Assembly (NCBI GenBank): GCA_947625455.1
Contig: CANQOJ010000032.1
Location: forward strand, 1-16,223
Direction of reading: 5' to 3'
DNA length: 16,223 bases
Source: an uncultured Clostridia bacterium
GTDB taxonomy: Bacteria; Bacillota; Clostridia; Oscillospirales; Ruminococcaceae
The translations under genes were made by a program, and so were the position numbers. This document shows positions 6,960 to 13,444 of this stretch, one piece after another. How positions within the stretch are numbered: the stretch's first letter is position 1; the number at the start of each line of letters is the position of its first letter. Under the pieces are notes generated by a model. It was not told the origin of the DNA. It saw only the letters and a list, made by a program, of their open reading frames with translations, and did no database searches.

Positions 6960-8135
6960 TTATTCAAAATCGGTTTTGTCTGCTTCTTCCATTGACTCAA
7001 AGAACATCTTCGACGCTTTGTCAAGGTCTACGCCGTGTTTGCCTGCAATCTCTTCAAAACTTTCCCAGTTTCCCATTGCATAATCCACAGCCATTCCGAA
7101 AACATCGCCGTAAATCCCGCTCTTGCGCAAAATGCCGTCCTTTATCTCGTCAGTCAGCGGAAGTTCAGCCAGCACCGCAAGAAGATTTCTGTCCTTTCCG
7201 TACACCAGAATTGACATAAGCCCCATGAGGTAAAACGCTTCCGCATTTTCACCCGCACTCGGAATTTCCCCCGCAAGCTTTCGGCAGAATTTTGCGGTTA
7301 CGAGAGAAAGCTTCATCAATTCCTCGTTTTCATTCTGTGAAATATGCTGTATAGCAAGCATATATATCCACTCTCTCAGATAGTCAAGACCTAAAACGAT
7401 TATAGCCTGACTAATGGTGGAAATCTTGTTTGTAACGCCGAAATATGCCGAATTTATAAGCCTTAATATTTTCTGACAAACCGCCGTGTCCTGTGACAAA
7501 ACGTCAACTATTTCATCTACATTCGGCTCCGGTTTCATCATTATCTTCATTGCCTTAACAATGCTTATCGGCAGAGGTTTAATATTCCTCAAATCCCTCT
7601 GCGGTATCAGAAAGAAACCGCCGTGAACATATGAACAGCCCATTCTCTTGGCAATCTCGGAATTTTCACGGTTTGTTATATTCTCCGCGAAAATCCTCTT
7701 GTTTGTAAATCCGCATATATACGACGCGTCGTCCTGCACGCTGTGCAATGAACTGAAATCAAGCATAACCACGTCGCAAAGGTCTAAAATCTCGTCAAAT
7801 CCTCTGCCGCGCTTGAAATCGTTTATTGCAAACGAATAGCCTCTCCTTTTAAGACTTCTGCAAATCTCGACAGCCTTTCTGTCGCCCGAAATTTCACGCG
7901 CAGAAATGACGCACACAAGGCTATCCGCGGGAAATTCAAGCGGTGCGCCCTCGTTTATCATATCCCGTGAAAAACCGACGAATGCTTTTACTTCGCCGCA
8001 GACCTTGTTTAAATCAAATCCGAAAAACTCCTTTGAATTTACGTCAGCGCTTTCAATATGCCTGTACTTTATATAATAGGCATAAAGACCGCCCCGACTG
8101 TAAAAAACAGGCTCACGGGTAAGTAAAATACCCAC
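6960..8135 (-). CDS. Degenerate EAL plus HDOD signalling protein (YuxH-like)
   Basis: 391 residues. The start is GTG at 8135-8133: an in-frame TGA lies just upstream and GGAGAGGTGA precedes it by 6 nt. Residues 1 to about 180 match the EAL fold at its end (AKRMGCSYVHGGFFLIP, 162-178), but the N-terminal ExLxR signature is replaced by YYIKYR (20-25) and the DDFG motif reads INDFKRG (104-110). Cyclic-di-GMP hydrolysis is therefore unlikely; ligand binding or a scaffold role is possible. Residues about 187-390 are HDOD (LRLINSAYFG, STISQAIIVLGLDYLREW), a metal-free relative of HD domains. EAL-HDOD proteins are signalling or regulatory adaptors. First gene of the operon 8135-5018. Confidence 0.87.
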   Translation of the reverse strand: MGILLTREPVFYSRGGLYAYYIKYRHIESADVNSKEFFGFDLNKVCGEVKAFVGFSRDMINEGAPLEFPADSLVCVISAREISGDRKAVEICRSLKRRGYSFAINDFKRGRGFDEILDLCDVVMLDFSSLHSVQDDASYICGFTNKRIFAENITNRENSEIAKRMGCSYVHGGFFLIPQRDLRNIKPLPISIVKAMKIMMKPEPNVDEIVDVLSQDTAVCQKILRLINSAYFGVTNKISTISQAIIVLGLDYLREWIYMLAIQHISQNENEELMKLSLVTAKFCRKLAGEIPSAGENAEAFYLMGLMSILVYGKDRNLLAVLAELPLTDEIKDGILRKSGIYGDVFGMAVDYAMGNWESFEEIAGKHGVDLDKASKMFFESMEEADKTDFE

Positions 8136-8217
8136 GCCGGCTCACCTCTCCACATAACATAAATATTCTCAACAGTCTGAGATTTTTCTTTTTATACAGC
8201 ATAGATATACACATTAC

Positions 8218-8246
8218 ATTATACAATAAAATCTTATGCATTTCAA
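8218..8246 (-). promoter_or_regulatory. Sigma-A promoter of the EAL-HDOD operon
   Basis: TTGAAA (8246-8241) and a perfect TATAAT (8223-8218), 17-bp spacer, about 80 nt upstream of the GTG start. The 5' UTR shows no notable structure. Confidence 0.8.
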
Positions 8247-8413
8247 GGGAAATAAAAAATCTTTCTTTGACGGAAAACAATTTTGTTAATTTTAGACAAA
8301 ACCATATAGTGAAAACCCATGCTATTTTCAACAGCAGGGCGGTACTCTCTTTGATGTTGCCGTCAATGCAGTTAAAACAGCTTTTTGAACTTGAAAAATA
8401 TAGCAGAATTTTT
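8247..8413. other. Intergenic stretch with no feature seen
   Basis: AT-rich spacer between the divergent promoters of the EAL-HDOD operon and the SpoIIQ-like gene. I see no terminator, inverted repeat or ORF with a ribosome site. Confidence 0.6.
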
Positions 8414-8442
8414 GCATAAAAGCCTAAATTAAGGCAAAACTA
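8414..8442 (+). promoter_or_regulatory. Sigma-F-like forespore promoter of spoIIQ
   Basis: GCATA (8414-8418) fits the sigma-F -35 consensus GYWTA and GGCAAAACTA (8433-8442) fits the -10 consensus GGNRANANTN, with a 14-nt gap, perhaps one or two short of usual. spoIIQ is sigma-F dependent in Bacillus subtilis, which supports the reading; no sigma-A promoter of similar quality is visible. Confidence 0.55.
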
Positions 8443-8495
8443 TCAACAGGTTTAAGCAAACCGCAACAAAACCCGTAAAGGAAAGGAAAGATTTT

Positions 8496-9200
8496 ATGAA
8501 GAATAAAAGGCAAAACAACACCAAATGGCTTGCAGTAATGACGGCGGCAGGTTCAACGGCAGTCTGCGCGGCGATTATCGCGGCATACAGCATTGCAATG
8601 AAAAACCTTATGCCGACAAACAACACGAACAATCTGATGAGTACTCCGAGTTTTTCGTCAAGTTCAAGCCAAAGCACGCATTCAAGTTCAAAAAAGGACG
8701 TTCCCGTTCAAAATCCCGTGAACAATGTTCCCAAGGACACAGCTTCTTCATCTTCAGATACCACCGAACCCGCGAACAAGCCTGTAAATACCGTAAAAGG
8801 CAACATAATGCCCGTTGACGGCGAAATTGACATTGCTTTCAGCAACGGCGAACTTGTCAAATCCCCGACGCTCGGCGTATGGAAAACGCATGACGGGGTT
8901 GATATACTCTGCCCGCTCGGTACAGACGTAAAGTCAATGTCGGACGGCGTTGTAAAGGAAATCCGCGAAGATCCGCTTATGGGGATTTACGTTGTTATCG
9001 AACAGACAAACGGCATTGAAGCGCACTACTGCGGACTTGCCAAAGAGCTTTCAATAAAGGCGGGGCAAAGCGTTGCGCAGGGCGAAATCATAGGAAAAAC
9101 CTCCGACACAAATCAATCCGAAATTCTCCAGCAACCGCATCTGCACCTTGGCGTGAAGAAAAACGGGGAATGGGTTGATCCGCTTAGCGTTATCGGATAG
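8496..9200 (+). CDS. spoIIQ: SpoIIQ-like M23 (LytM) peptidase, stage II sporulation protein Q
   Basis: 234 residues, GGAAAGGAAAG upstream of ATG. Residues 10-34 form an N-terminal membrane anchor, about 50-95 a Ser-rich linker, and about 100-234 an M23/LytM domain. The Zn ligands H132 and D136 (THDGVD) and H217 (HLHLG, H215/H217) are present, as is H177 (AHYCGL). B. subtilis SpoIIQ lacks a metal-binding His, whereas clostridial SpoIIQ keeps the site, as here. In the family, SpoIIQ sits in the forespore membrane and pairs with SpoIIIAH across the intermembrane space during engulfment. The identification rests on size, single anchor, linker and a domain sequence (GTDVKSMSDGVVKEI) typical of SpoIIQ, plus a sigma-F-like promoter. 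A generic M23 peptidase is the alternative. Confidence 0.83.
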   Translation: MKNKRQNNTKWLAVMTAAGSTAVCAAIIAAYSIAMKNLMPTNNTNNLMSTPSFSSSSSQSTHSSSKKDVPVQNPVNNVPKDTASSSSDTTEPANKPVNTVKGNIMPVDGEIDIAFSNGELVKSPTLGVWKTHDGVDILCPLGTDVKSMSDGVVKEIREDPLMGIYVVIEQTNGIEAHYCGLAKELSIKAGQSVAQGEIIGKTSDTNQSEILQQPHLHLGVKKNGEWVDPLSVIG

Positions 9201-9202
9201 TA

Positions 9203-9456
9203 TACAATGTACAGTGGAAAGTATACAGTTATGGTATCTGCTTCGCAGATATAATTAGATTGTTTTGATATTAGCAGAGCGTAAACCCCTTTAGAGGTAA
9301 GAGGTTAGAAATAAGAGGTTAGAGTATGAACCAAAAGAGCGTAAGCCTATCAATAGGTTTACGCTCGTTTAATTTAAAAACAATCTAAATCGTCCGCGCA
9401 AGCGGACACCTTTACTGAATACTTTCCACTGTCCACTGTATACTGTGTCCACTGCC
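9203..9456. repeat. Inverted-repeat element, second copy with an internal insertion
   Basis: Same module order as at 4704-4902: ACTGT/TGTAC-rich end (9203-9230), hairpin TATCTGC-ttc-GCAGATA (9235-9251), AGATTGTTTT (9257-9266), terminator-like hairpin (9337-9366), AAAACAATCT (9377-9386), hairpin GTCCGC-gcaa-GCGGAC (9392-9407) and tail ACCTTTACTGAATACT (9408-9423) running into ACTGT-rich sequence. The left arm AGAGCGTAA occurs twice (about 9276 and 9336), separated by an insert with two copies of AAGAGGTTAGA. It lies between two convergent genes. Confidence 0.85.
9337..9370. terminator. Terminator hairpin in the second repeat element
   Basis: GAGCGTAAGCCTAT (9337-9350) pairs with ATAGGTTTACGCTC (9353-9366), one G-U pair on the plus strand, followed by GTTT. 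On the minus strand it is preceded by T-rich sequence, so it could serve both the SpoIIQ-like gene and the thrS operon. Confidence 0.6.
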
Positions 9457-9460
9457 GGTT

Positions 9461-10411
9461 TTAAAATTCTTCTTTGACCAGATAGATCGGTCTTTGCTTG
9501 ACTTCCAGATAAGTTTTGCTCAGGTACATGCCGAGTATGCCGATACATATAAGCTGAATACCGCCGACTAGGGATATTGCGCAGATAACCAGCGGTACGC
9601 CCGCAAAGGGATCTCCGAATGCAGCTGTCCTCACTATAACGAAAATCAACAGCGCAAGCGCAAGCAGACAGAACACCATGCCGAAAACAATCGACAGCAT
9701 AAGCGGTACCGTTGAAAACGCCATTATACCCTCAAGCGAGTATAAAAACAGCTTCCAGAACGACCACTTTGTCTCTCCAGCAACGCGCTCAATGTTCTCG
9801 TATTCAAGCCACTTTATGTCAAATCCAACCCAGCCGAATATGCCCTTTGAAAAACGGTTGTATTCTTTCATTGACAAAATCGCGTCGCGCACCCTTTTTG
9901 TCATCATTCTGAAATCGCGCGCGCCGTCTACAATGTCCGTCTTTGATATGCCCCGCATAAGTCCGTAAAAGCGCCTTGCAAACCACGACCTTATAGGCGG
10001 TTCGCCTTTTCTGTCAACACGCCGCGTGCCTACAAAATCATGTCCGCTTTCGATATACGAATACATTTCGGGGAGCATTGCGGGCGGATCCTGAAGGTCT
10101 GCGTCCATTAGCACCGCAAAATCACCCGTCGCTTTTTCAAATCCCGCGTATATTGCTGACTCTTTGCCGAAATTGCGCGAGAATGACACAAGATGAACGC
10201 GTTCGTCTTTTTCACGCAGATTTTTTATCACTTCAACGGTCTTGTCGCGCGAGCCGTCATCCACGAAAATAAACTCAAATTCTACGCCTTTCTCGTGAAA
10301 GTACTGCTCTTGTTTAATAGTTTCAGCATAGAAAAGCGGAATGCTTTCCTCTTCATTATAACATGGTACGATTATGCTCAGAGTTTTAGTAAAATCGGTT
10401 TGATTATTCAA
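9461..10411 (-). CDS. Family 2 glycosyltransferase, polyprenyl-phosphate type (GtrB/CsbB-like), two membrane segments
   Basis: 316 residues. The start is TTG at 10411-10409, three bases after the stop of the preceding gene, with AAGGAAG 8 nt upstream; no better ATG exists and the GT-A fold begins at LSIIVPCYNEEES (11-23). GT-A motifs: FVDDGSRDKT (49-58), MDADLQDPP (102-110). Two C-terminal membrane segments (about 233-262 and 271-296) and the tail TYLEVKQRPIYLV are typical of enzymes that move a sugar from a nucleotide donor to undecaprenyl phosphate for surface polymer decoration. Sugar and acceptor cannot be read from sequence. Last gene of the thrS operon. Confidence 0.88.
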   Translation of the reverse strand: MNNQTDFTKTLSIIVPCYNEEESIPLFYAETIKQEQYFHEKGVEFEFIFVDDGSRDKTVEVIKNLREKDERVHLVSFSRNFGKESAIYAGFEKATGDFAVLMDADLQDPPAMLPEMYSYIESGHDFVGTRRVDRKGEPPIRSWFARRFYGLMRGISKTDIVDGARDFRMMTKRVRDAILSMKEYNRFSKGIFGWVGFDIKWLEYENIERVAGETKWSFWKLFLYSLEGIMAFSTVPLMLSIVFGMVFCLLALALLIFVIVRTAAFGDPFAGVPLVICAISLVGGIQLICIGILGMYLSKTYLEVKQRPIYLVKEEF

Positions 10412-10414
10412 GAT

Positions 10415-10879
10415 TTATTCTTCCTTGTTATTTTGATTTGCGGCTTTTGCGGAAATTGACTGCGCAAATTCCACAGCGAGTACCTTCGTGTCAAATCCGC
10501 TGAAAAGTCTTGCGTATTCGCTTGAGGGATTTAACACGGTACCCATTCCCTTTATTGAATGGAAAAAGTCGCCCGCCCGCATCTTTATCATATTGAGGTT
10601 TTTAAGCTGTTCTTCGGGCAGGACTTTCATTCTGTCGGGACTTGTGAAAAACGGCACAAGATTTCTTCCCTCATGCTGAAGAATAAGCAAATTCGCTTTT
10701 TGCTCCGTCTGTCCGCTCTGAAACATTCCCGCCAGAATAATGTCCGACATCATAAGCTCCGGCAGAAGCTTATTCCATTTTACGAGAGTTTTGTCCTCGT
10801 TTGCCTTAAGGATTTTTTCTTCAAGCCCGCGGTTGAAATCTTCGGGGATTTCAAAAACGGGTGTATTTTCATTCGACAT
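10415..10879 (-). CDS. SseB N-terminal-domain protein
   Basis: 154 residues with AAGGGG before ATG, 15 nt after thrS. Soluble, no signal peptide. The segment LLILQHEGRNLVPFFTSPDRM (65-84) and VLNPSSEYARLF (115-126) match the SseB domain core, a small fold found widely in bacteria with no settled function. Positions between thrS and a glycosyltransferase give no clear role. Confidence 0.75.
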   Translation of the reverse strand: MSNENTPVFEIPEDFNRGLEEKILKANEDKTLVKWNKLLPELMMSDIILAGMFQSGQTEQKANLLILQHEGRNLVPFFTSPDRMKVLPEEQLKNLNMIKMRAGDFFHSIKGMGTVLNPSSEYARLFSGFDTKVLAVEFAQSISAKAANQNNKEE

Positions 10880-10894
10880 AATTACCCCTTGTTG

Positions 10895-12829
10895 TTATCT
10901 TGCCTTTTCGGCGTTTTCCTTTACTATCCTGCTTATCACTTCTTCAAGCGGTGACGCGCCCAAGTCTCCGTCCTTTCTTGAACGCAAAGAAACGGTGCTG
11001 TCCTCTACTTCCTTGTCGCCGACAATGAAGAAATACGGTATCTTTTCAAGCTGTGCCTGACGTATCTTATAGCCTATCTTCTCGTTTCTGTTGTCAACAA
11101 ATGTGCGCAGACCGAGTTCCGTAAGGCGCTTTGAAATGCTTTCTGCATAATCCTTTGCTCTGTCGGTTATGGGCAGTATTCTCACCTGCTCGGGTGACAT
11201 CCACAGCGGCAATGCCCCCGCATACTTTTCGATAAGATACGCAAGCGTTCTTTCATAACACCCCAGAGACGTGCGGTGGATTATATACGGACGCCTTTTT
11301 GTTCCGTCAACGTCAACATACTCCATTCCGAATTTCTCCGCAAGCATCTGGTCTATCTGAATGGTAACAATCGTGTCCTCTTTGCCGAAAACGTTGTGAT
11401 ACTGAATATCAAGCTTCGGTCCGTAGAACGCCGCCTCGTCAATGCCTACAGTATACGGAACTTCAAGGTCTTTGAGTATCTTCTCCATTACTCCCTGCGC
11501 TTCGTCCCACTGCTCGGCTGTACCGATATATTTTTCGGTGTTGTTGGGATCCCACTGCGAGAAGCGGAAAGTGCAGTCCTCAAGCATACCCACCGTGTCA
11601 AGAACGTACTTTGCAAGTTCCAGACAGCCCTTGAACTCCTCTTCAAGCTGTTCCGGTCTTAAAATAAGATGTCCCTCGGAAATGGTGAACTGCCTTACGC
11701 GGATAAGTCCGTGCATTTCGCCGCTGTCCTCGTTTCTGAACAGAGTTGAGGTTTCGCCGAGGCGCATGGGCAAATCGCGGTAGCTTCTCTGCCTGTTCAG
11801 GAACACTTGATACTGGAACGGGCAGGTCATAGGTCTTAACGCAAAGCACTCTTTTGTTTCATCATTAGGATCGCCCAGAACAAACATTCCGTCAAGGTAA
11901 TGGTCCCAGTGTCCCGAAATTTTGTACAGTTCGCGTTTCGCCATGTACGGCGTTTTTGTGCGGACATAACCGCGCGAATCTTCCAAGTCCTCTATCCAGC
12001 GTGAAAGTATCTGAATGACCTTCGCGCCCTTCGGCAGAAGAATAGGCAATCCCTGTCCGATATAGTCAACGGTCGTGAAGTATTCGAGTTCGCGTCCGAG
12101 TTTGTTGTGGTCGCGCTTTTTCGCCTCCTCAATCCGCTCCAGGTAAGCGTTAAGCTCGTCTTTTGACGGGAAAGCAGTTCCGTAAATGCGCGTAAGCATT
12201 TTGTTCTTCTCGCTTCCGCGCCAGTATGCGCCGGTAACGGACGTAAGTTTAAATGCCTTTACAGAAGATGTGGACATAAGGTGCGGTCCGGCGCATAAGT
12301 CGGTGAAATCGCCCTGTTTGTAGAAAGAGATAGGCTCGCCCTTGTCGGCGTGTTCCTTACAAAGCTCAACTTTATACGGCTCGTCCTGCTCTTCAAGGTA
12401 CTTCACCGCTTCATCTGGGGCAAGCGTAAACTGTTCAAGCTTTATGCTCTCCTTGACGATTTTCTTCATTTCCGCTTCAATTTTCGCAAGCGTTTCCGTT
12501 GTAAACGGCTCGTCCGTGTCGAAATCATAGTAGAAGCCGTTGTCGATTGCGGGACCTATGGCAAGCTTTGTTTTCGGGAACAAACGCTTTACCGCCTGCG
12601 CCAGGATATGCGACGCGGTGTGATTGAACGCGCGCTGACCTTGTTCATTTTCAAACGTGAGGACATTAAGAGCGCAGTCATTCTGAAGTTTCGTCCGCAT
12701 ATCGCAGACTTTCCCGTCAATCTCGACAGCGCATGCCGTTTTCGCTAGTCCTGCCTCGCGTACAGCGTCAAATGCGCTAATTCCCTCCTCAAACTCTTTT
12801 TCTTCGCCGTTAAGTATAACCTTTATCAT
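10895..12829 (-). CDS. thrS: Threonyl-tRNA synthetase
   Basis: 644 residues, the family's usual length; it charges tRNA-Thr with threonine in the cytosol. TGS domain 1-61; editing domain with H70-x3-H74 and C179/H183 (CAGPH) that removes mischarged Ser; class II catalytic core with motif 2 (FRNEDSGEMHG) and motif 3 (LGCYERTLAYLIE, 522-534); the Zn ligands that select threonine are C336 (MTCPF), H387 (EGHLI) and H518 (IIHRTS); anticodon-binding domain about 545-644. AAGGAGG lies 7 nt before ATG. It leads an operon with an SseB-like gene and a glycosyltransferase. Most Firmicutes control thrS by a T-box; none is visible upstream here. Confidence 0.97.
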   Translation of the reverse strand: MIKVILNGEEKEFEEGISAFDAVREAGLAKTACAVEIDGKVCDMRTKLQNDCALNVLTFENEQGQRAFNHTASHILAQAVKRLFPKTKLAIGPAIDNGFYYDFDTDEPFTTETLAKIEAEMKKIVKESIKLEQFTLAPDEAVKYLEEQDEPYKVELCKEHADKGEPISFYKQGDFTDLCAGPHLMSTSSVKAFKLTSVTGAYWRGSEKNKMLTRIYGTAFPSKDELNAYLERIEEAKKRDHNKLGRELEYFTTVDYIGQGLPILLPKGAKVIQILSRWIEDLEDSRGYVRTKTPYMAKRELYKISGHWDHYLDGMFVLGDPNDETKECFALRPMTCPFQYQVFLNRQRSYRDLPMRLGETSTLFRNEDSGEMHGLIRVRQFTISEGHLILRPEQLEEEFKGCLELAKYVLDTVGMLEDCTFRFSQWDPNNTEKYIGTAEQWDEAQGVMEKILKDLEVPYTVGIDEAAFYGPKLDIQYHNVFGKEDTIVTIQIDQMLAEKFGMEYVDVDGTKRRPYIIHRTSLGCYERTLAYLIEKYAGALPLWMSPEQVRILPITDRAKDYAESISKRLTELGLRTFVDNRNEKIGYKIRQAQLEKIPYFFIVGDKEVEDSTVSLRSRKDGDLGASPLEEVISRIVKENAEKAR

Positions 12830-12843
12830 AATAAAACCTCCTT

Positions 12844-12866
12844 GGCAAGCTATACAAACGCCTGCC
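12844..12866 (-). promoter_or_regulatory. Hairpin abutting the thrS Shine-Dalgarno, possible tRNA-Thr anticodon-arm mimic
   Basis: On the minus strand GGCAGGC (12866-12860) pairs with GCTTGCC (12850-12844) around a 9-nt loop. If the closing G and A stack, the loop is TTTGTAT, placing UGU (12856-12854) where a tRNA-Thr anticodon would sit, with U before and A after, as at positions 33 and 37. The next base after the stem begins AAGGAGG (12843-12837), the thrS ribosome site. In E. coli ThrRS represses its own translation by binding such an anticodon-like arm next to the ribosome site. The analogy is inferred. Other leader hairpins: TTTGAGA/TCTCAAA (12920-12936) and AAAGCGG/CCGCTTT (12878-12903). 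Confidence 0.4.
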
Positions 12867-12950
12867 TGAATATACGGAAAGCGGTTTTCATGCCGTCCGC
12901 TTTTACCGCTGTTAGTATTTTTGAGAATATCTCAAATAATATACACTATT

Positions 12951-12979
12951 ATTCTACTACTTTTTGGGGAGATTGTCAA
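12951..12979 (-). promoter_or_regulatory. Sigma-A promoter of the thrS operon
   Basis: TTGACA (12979-12974) and TAGAAT (12956-12951), 17-bp spacer, giving a leader of about 115 nt. Divergent from the RNA-gene promoter 50 bp away. Confidence 0.85.
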
Positions 12980-13028
12980 GCAATTCCCGTGAATTTTAGA
13001 AAATTGACTGCAAAAAACCGAAAAGCCC

Positions 13029-13057
13029 TTGACAAAACTGCGCAAAAGAGGTACAAT
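13029..13057 (+). promoter_or_regulatory. Sigma-A promoter of the RNA gene
   Basis: TTGACA (13029-13034) and TACAAT (13052-13057), 17-bp spacer; transcription would start near 13064. Confidence 0.85.
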
Positions 13058-13063
13058 ATAAGT

Positions 13064-13400
13064 GAAGAAAAATCCCATTTCTTCAAATGTGCCTAGGTTG
13101 TGAACACCACAAACCCTACTCTCTTTAAGCGTTATAAGAGCATTTTTGCTTTTAGCTGTCACAAACCTGCCTGCAAAATCCCGCAGGTACGGTAAAAACG
13201 CGGGGTAAAGCGTGAGGGTTGACGGGGATTACGGCAAAGGCACGAATAGCGTAAGAGTTGGTTATCAGCGCGGTATAAGCTGTAAGCCGAGCGGTTTCGT
13301 TCAGGTTCACGGTCTTGTCCGAGTAAAAGTTCTGATTTAGCGTTATATATTAAAATCGGTTGTATCAAGGGTTTTGCCCTTTGTGATACAACCGTTTTTT
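13064..13400 (+). ncRNA. Independently transcribed structured RNA, family not identified
   Basis: A strong promoter in front and an intrinsic terminator behind frame about 335 nt with no ORF that has a ribosome site. Local helices: GAAGAAA/TTTCTTC (13064-13084), GGTTGTG/CACAAACC (13096-13115), CTCTT/AAGAG (about 13120-13140), AGCA/TGCT (13139-13150), ACCTGC/GCAGGT (about 13165-13188), ACGC/GCGT (about 13198-13213), CAGC/GCTG (about 13265-13281). The middle is GC-rich and purine-rich compared with the AT-rich flanks, as expected of structured RNA. RNase P, tmRNA, SRP and 6S hallmarks were looked for and not found. It could belong to a large conserved Firmicutes RNA class such as raiA, but I cannot confirm this. 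The following gene has its own promoter, so it is probably not a leader. Confidence 0.55.
13357..13400 (+). terminator. Intrinsic terminator of the RNA gene
   Basis: CGGTTGTATCA (13357-13367) pairs with TGATACAACCG (13384-13394), extended inside by AGGG/CCCT, followed by six T (13395-13400). A strong, classical terminator. Confidence 0.92.
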
Positions 13401-13413
13401 ATTTGAGAAAGTA

Positions 13414-13442
13414 TTGACAAAAGTTGTAAAGTGTGATATAAT
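13414..13442 (+). promoter_or_regulatory. Sigma-A promoter of the BspA-like gene
   Basis: TTGACA (13414-13419) and a perfect TATAAT (13437-13442), 17-bp spacer, directly after the RNA-gene terminator. It aligns with the promoter at 1873-1901. Confidence 0.9.
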
Positions 13443-13444
13443 GG

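Noticed and set aside
6944..7024. An upstream start for the FkbM methyltransferase
   Set aside because: It would overlap the EAL-HDOD gene by 65 nt in another frame and adds a basic stretch with no family match; the ATG at 6943 has GAGGA upstream and follows the previous stop by 16 nt.
8113..8331. A 72-residue minus-strand ORF
   Set aside because: It spans the promoter and ribosome site of the EAL-HDOD gene and has no ribosome site of its own.
12830..12950. A T-box riboswitch before thrS
   Set aside because: No AGGGTGGNACCGCG-type T-box sequence, Stem I or antiterminator is visible and the leader is only about 115 nt.
12842..13096. An 84-residue plus-strand ORF
   Set aside because: It covers the thrS leader and two divergent promoters and has no ribosome site.
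13064..13400. RNase P, tmRNA, SRP or 6S RNA
   Set aside because: The GAGGAAAGTCC and ACAGAA motifs of RNase P, the tRNA-like ends of tmRNA, the SRP tetraloop arm and a long 6S-type rod with central bubble were not found.
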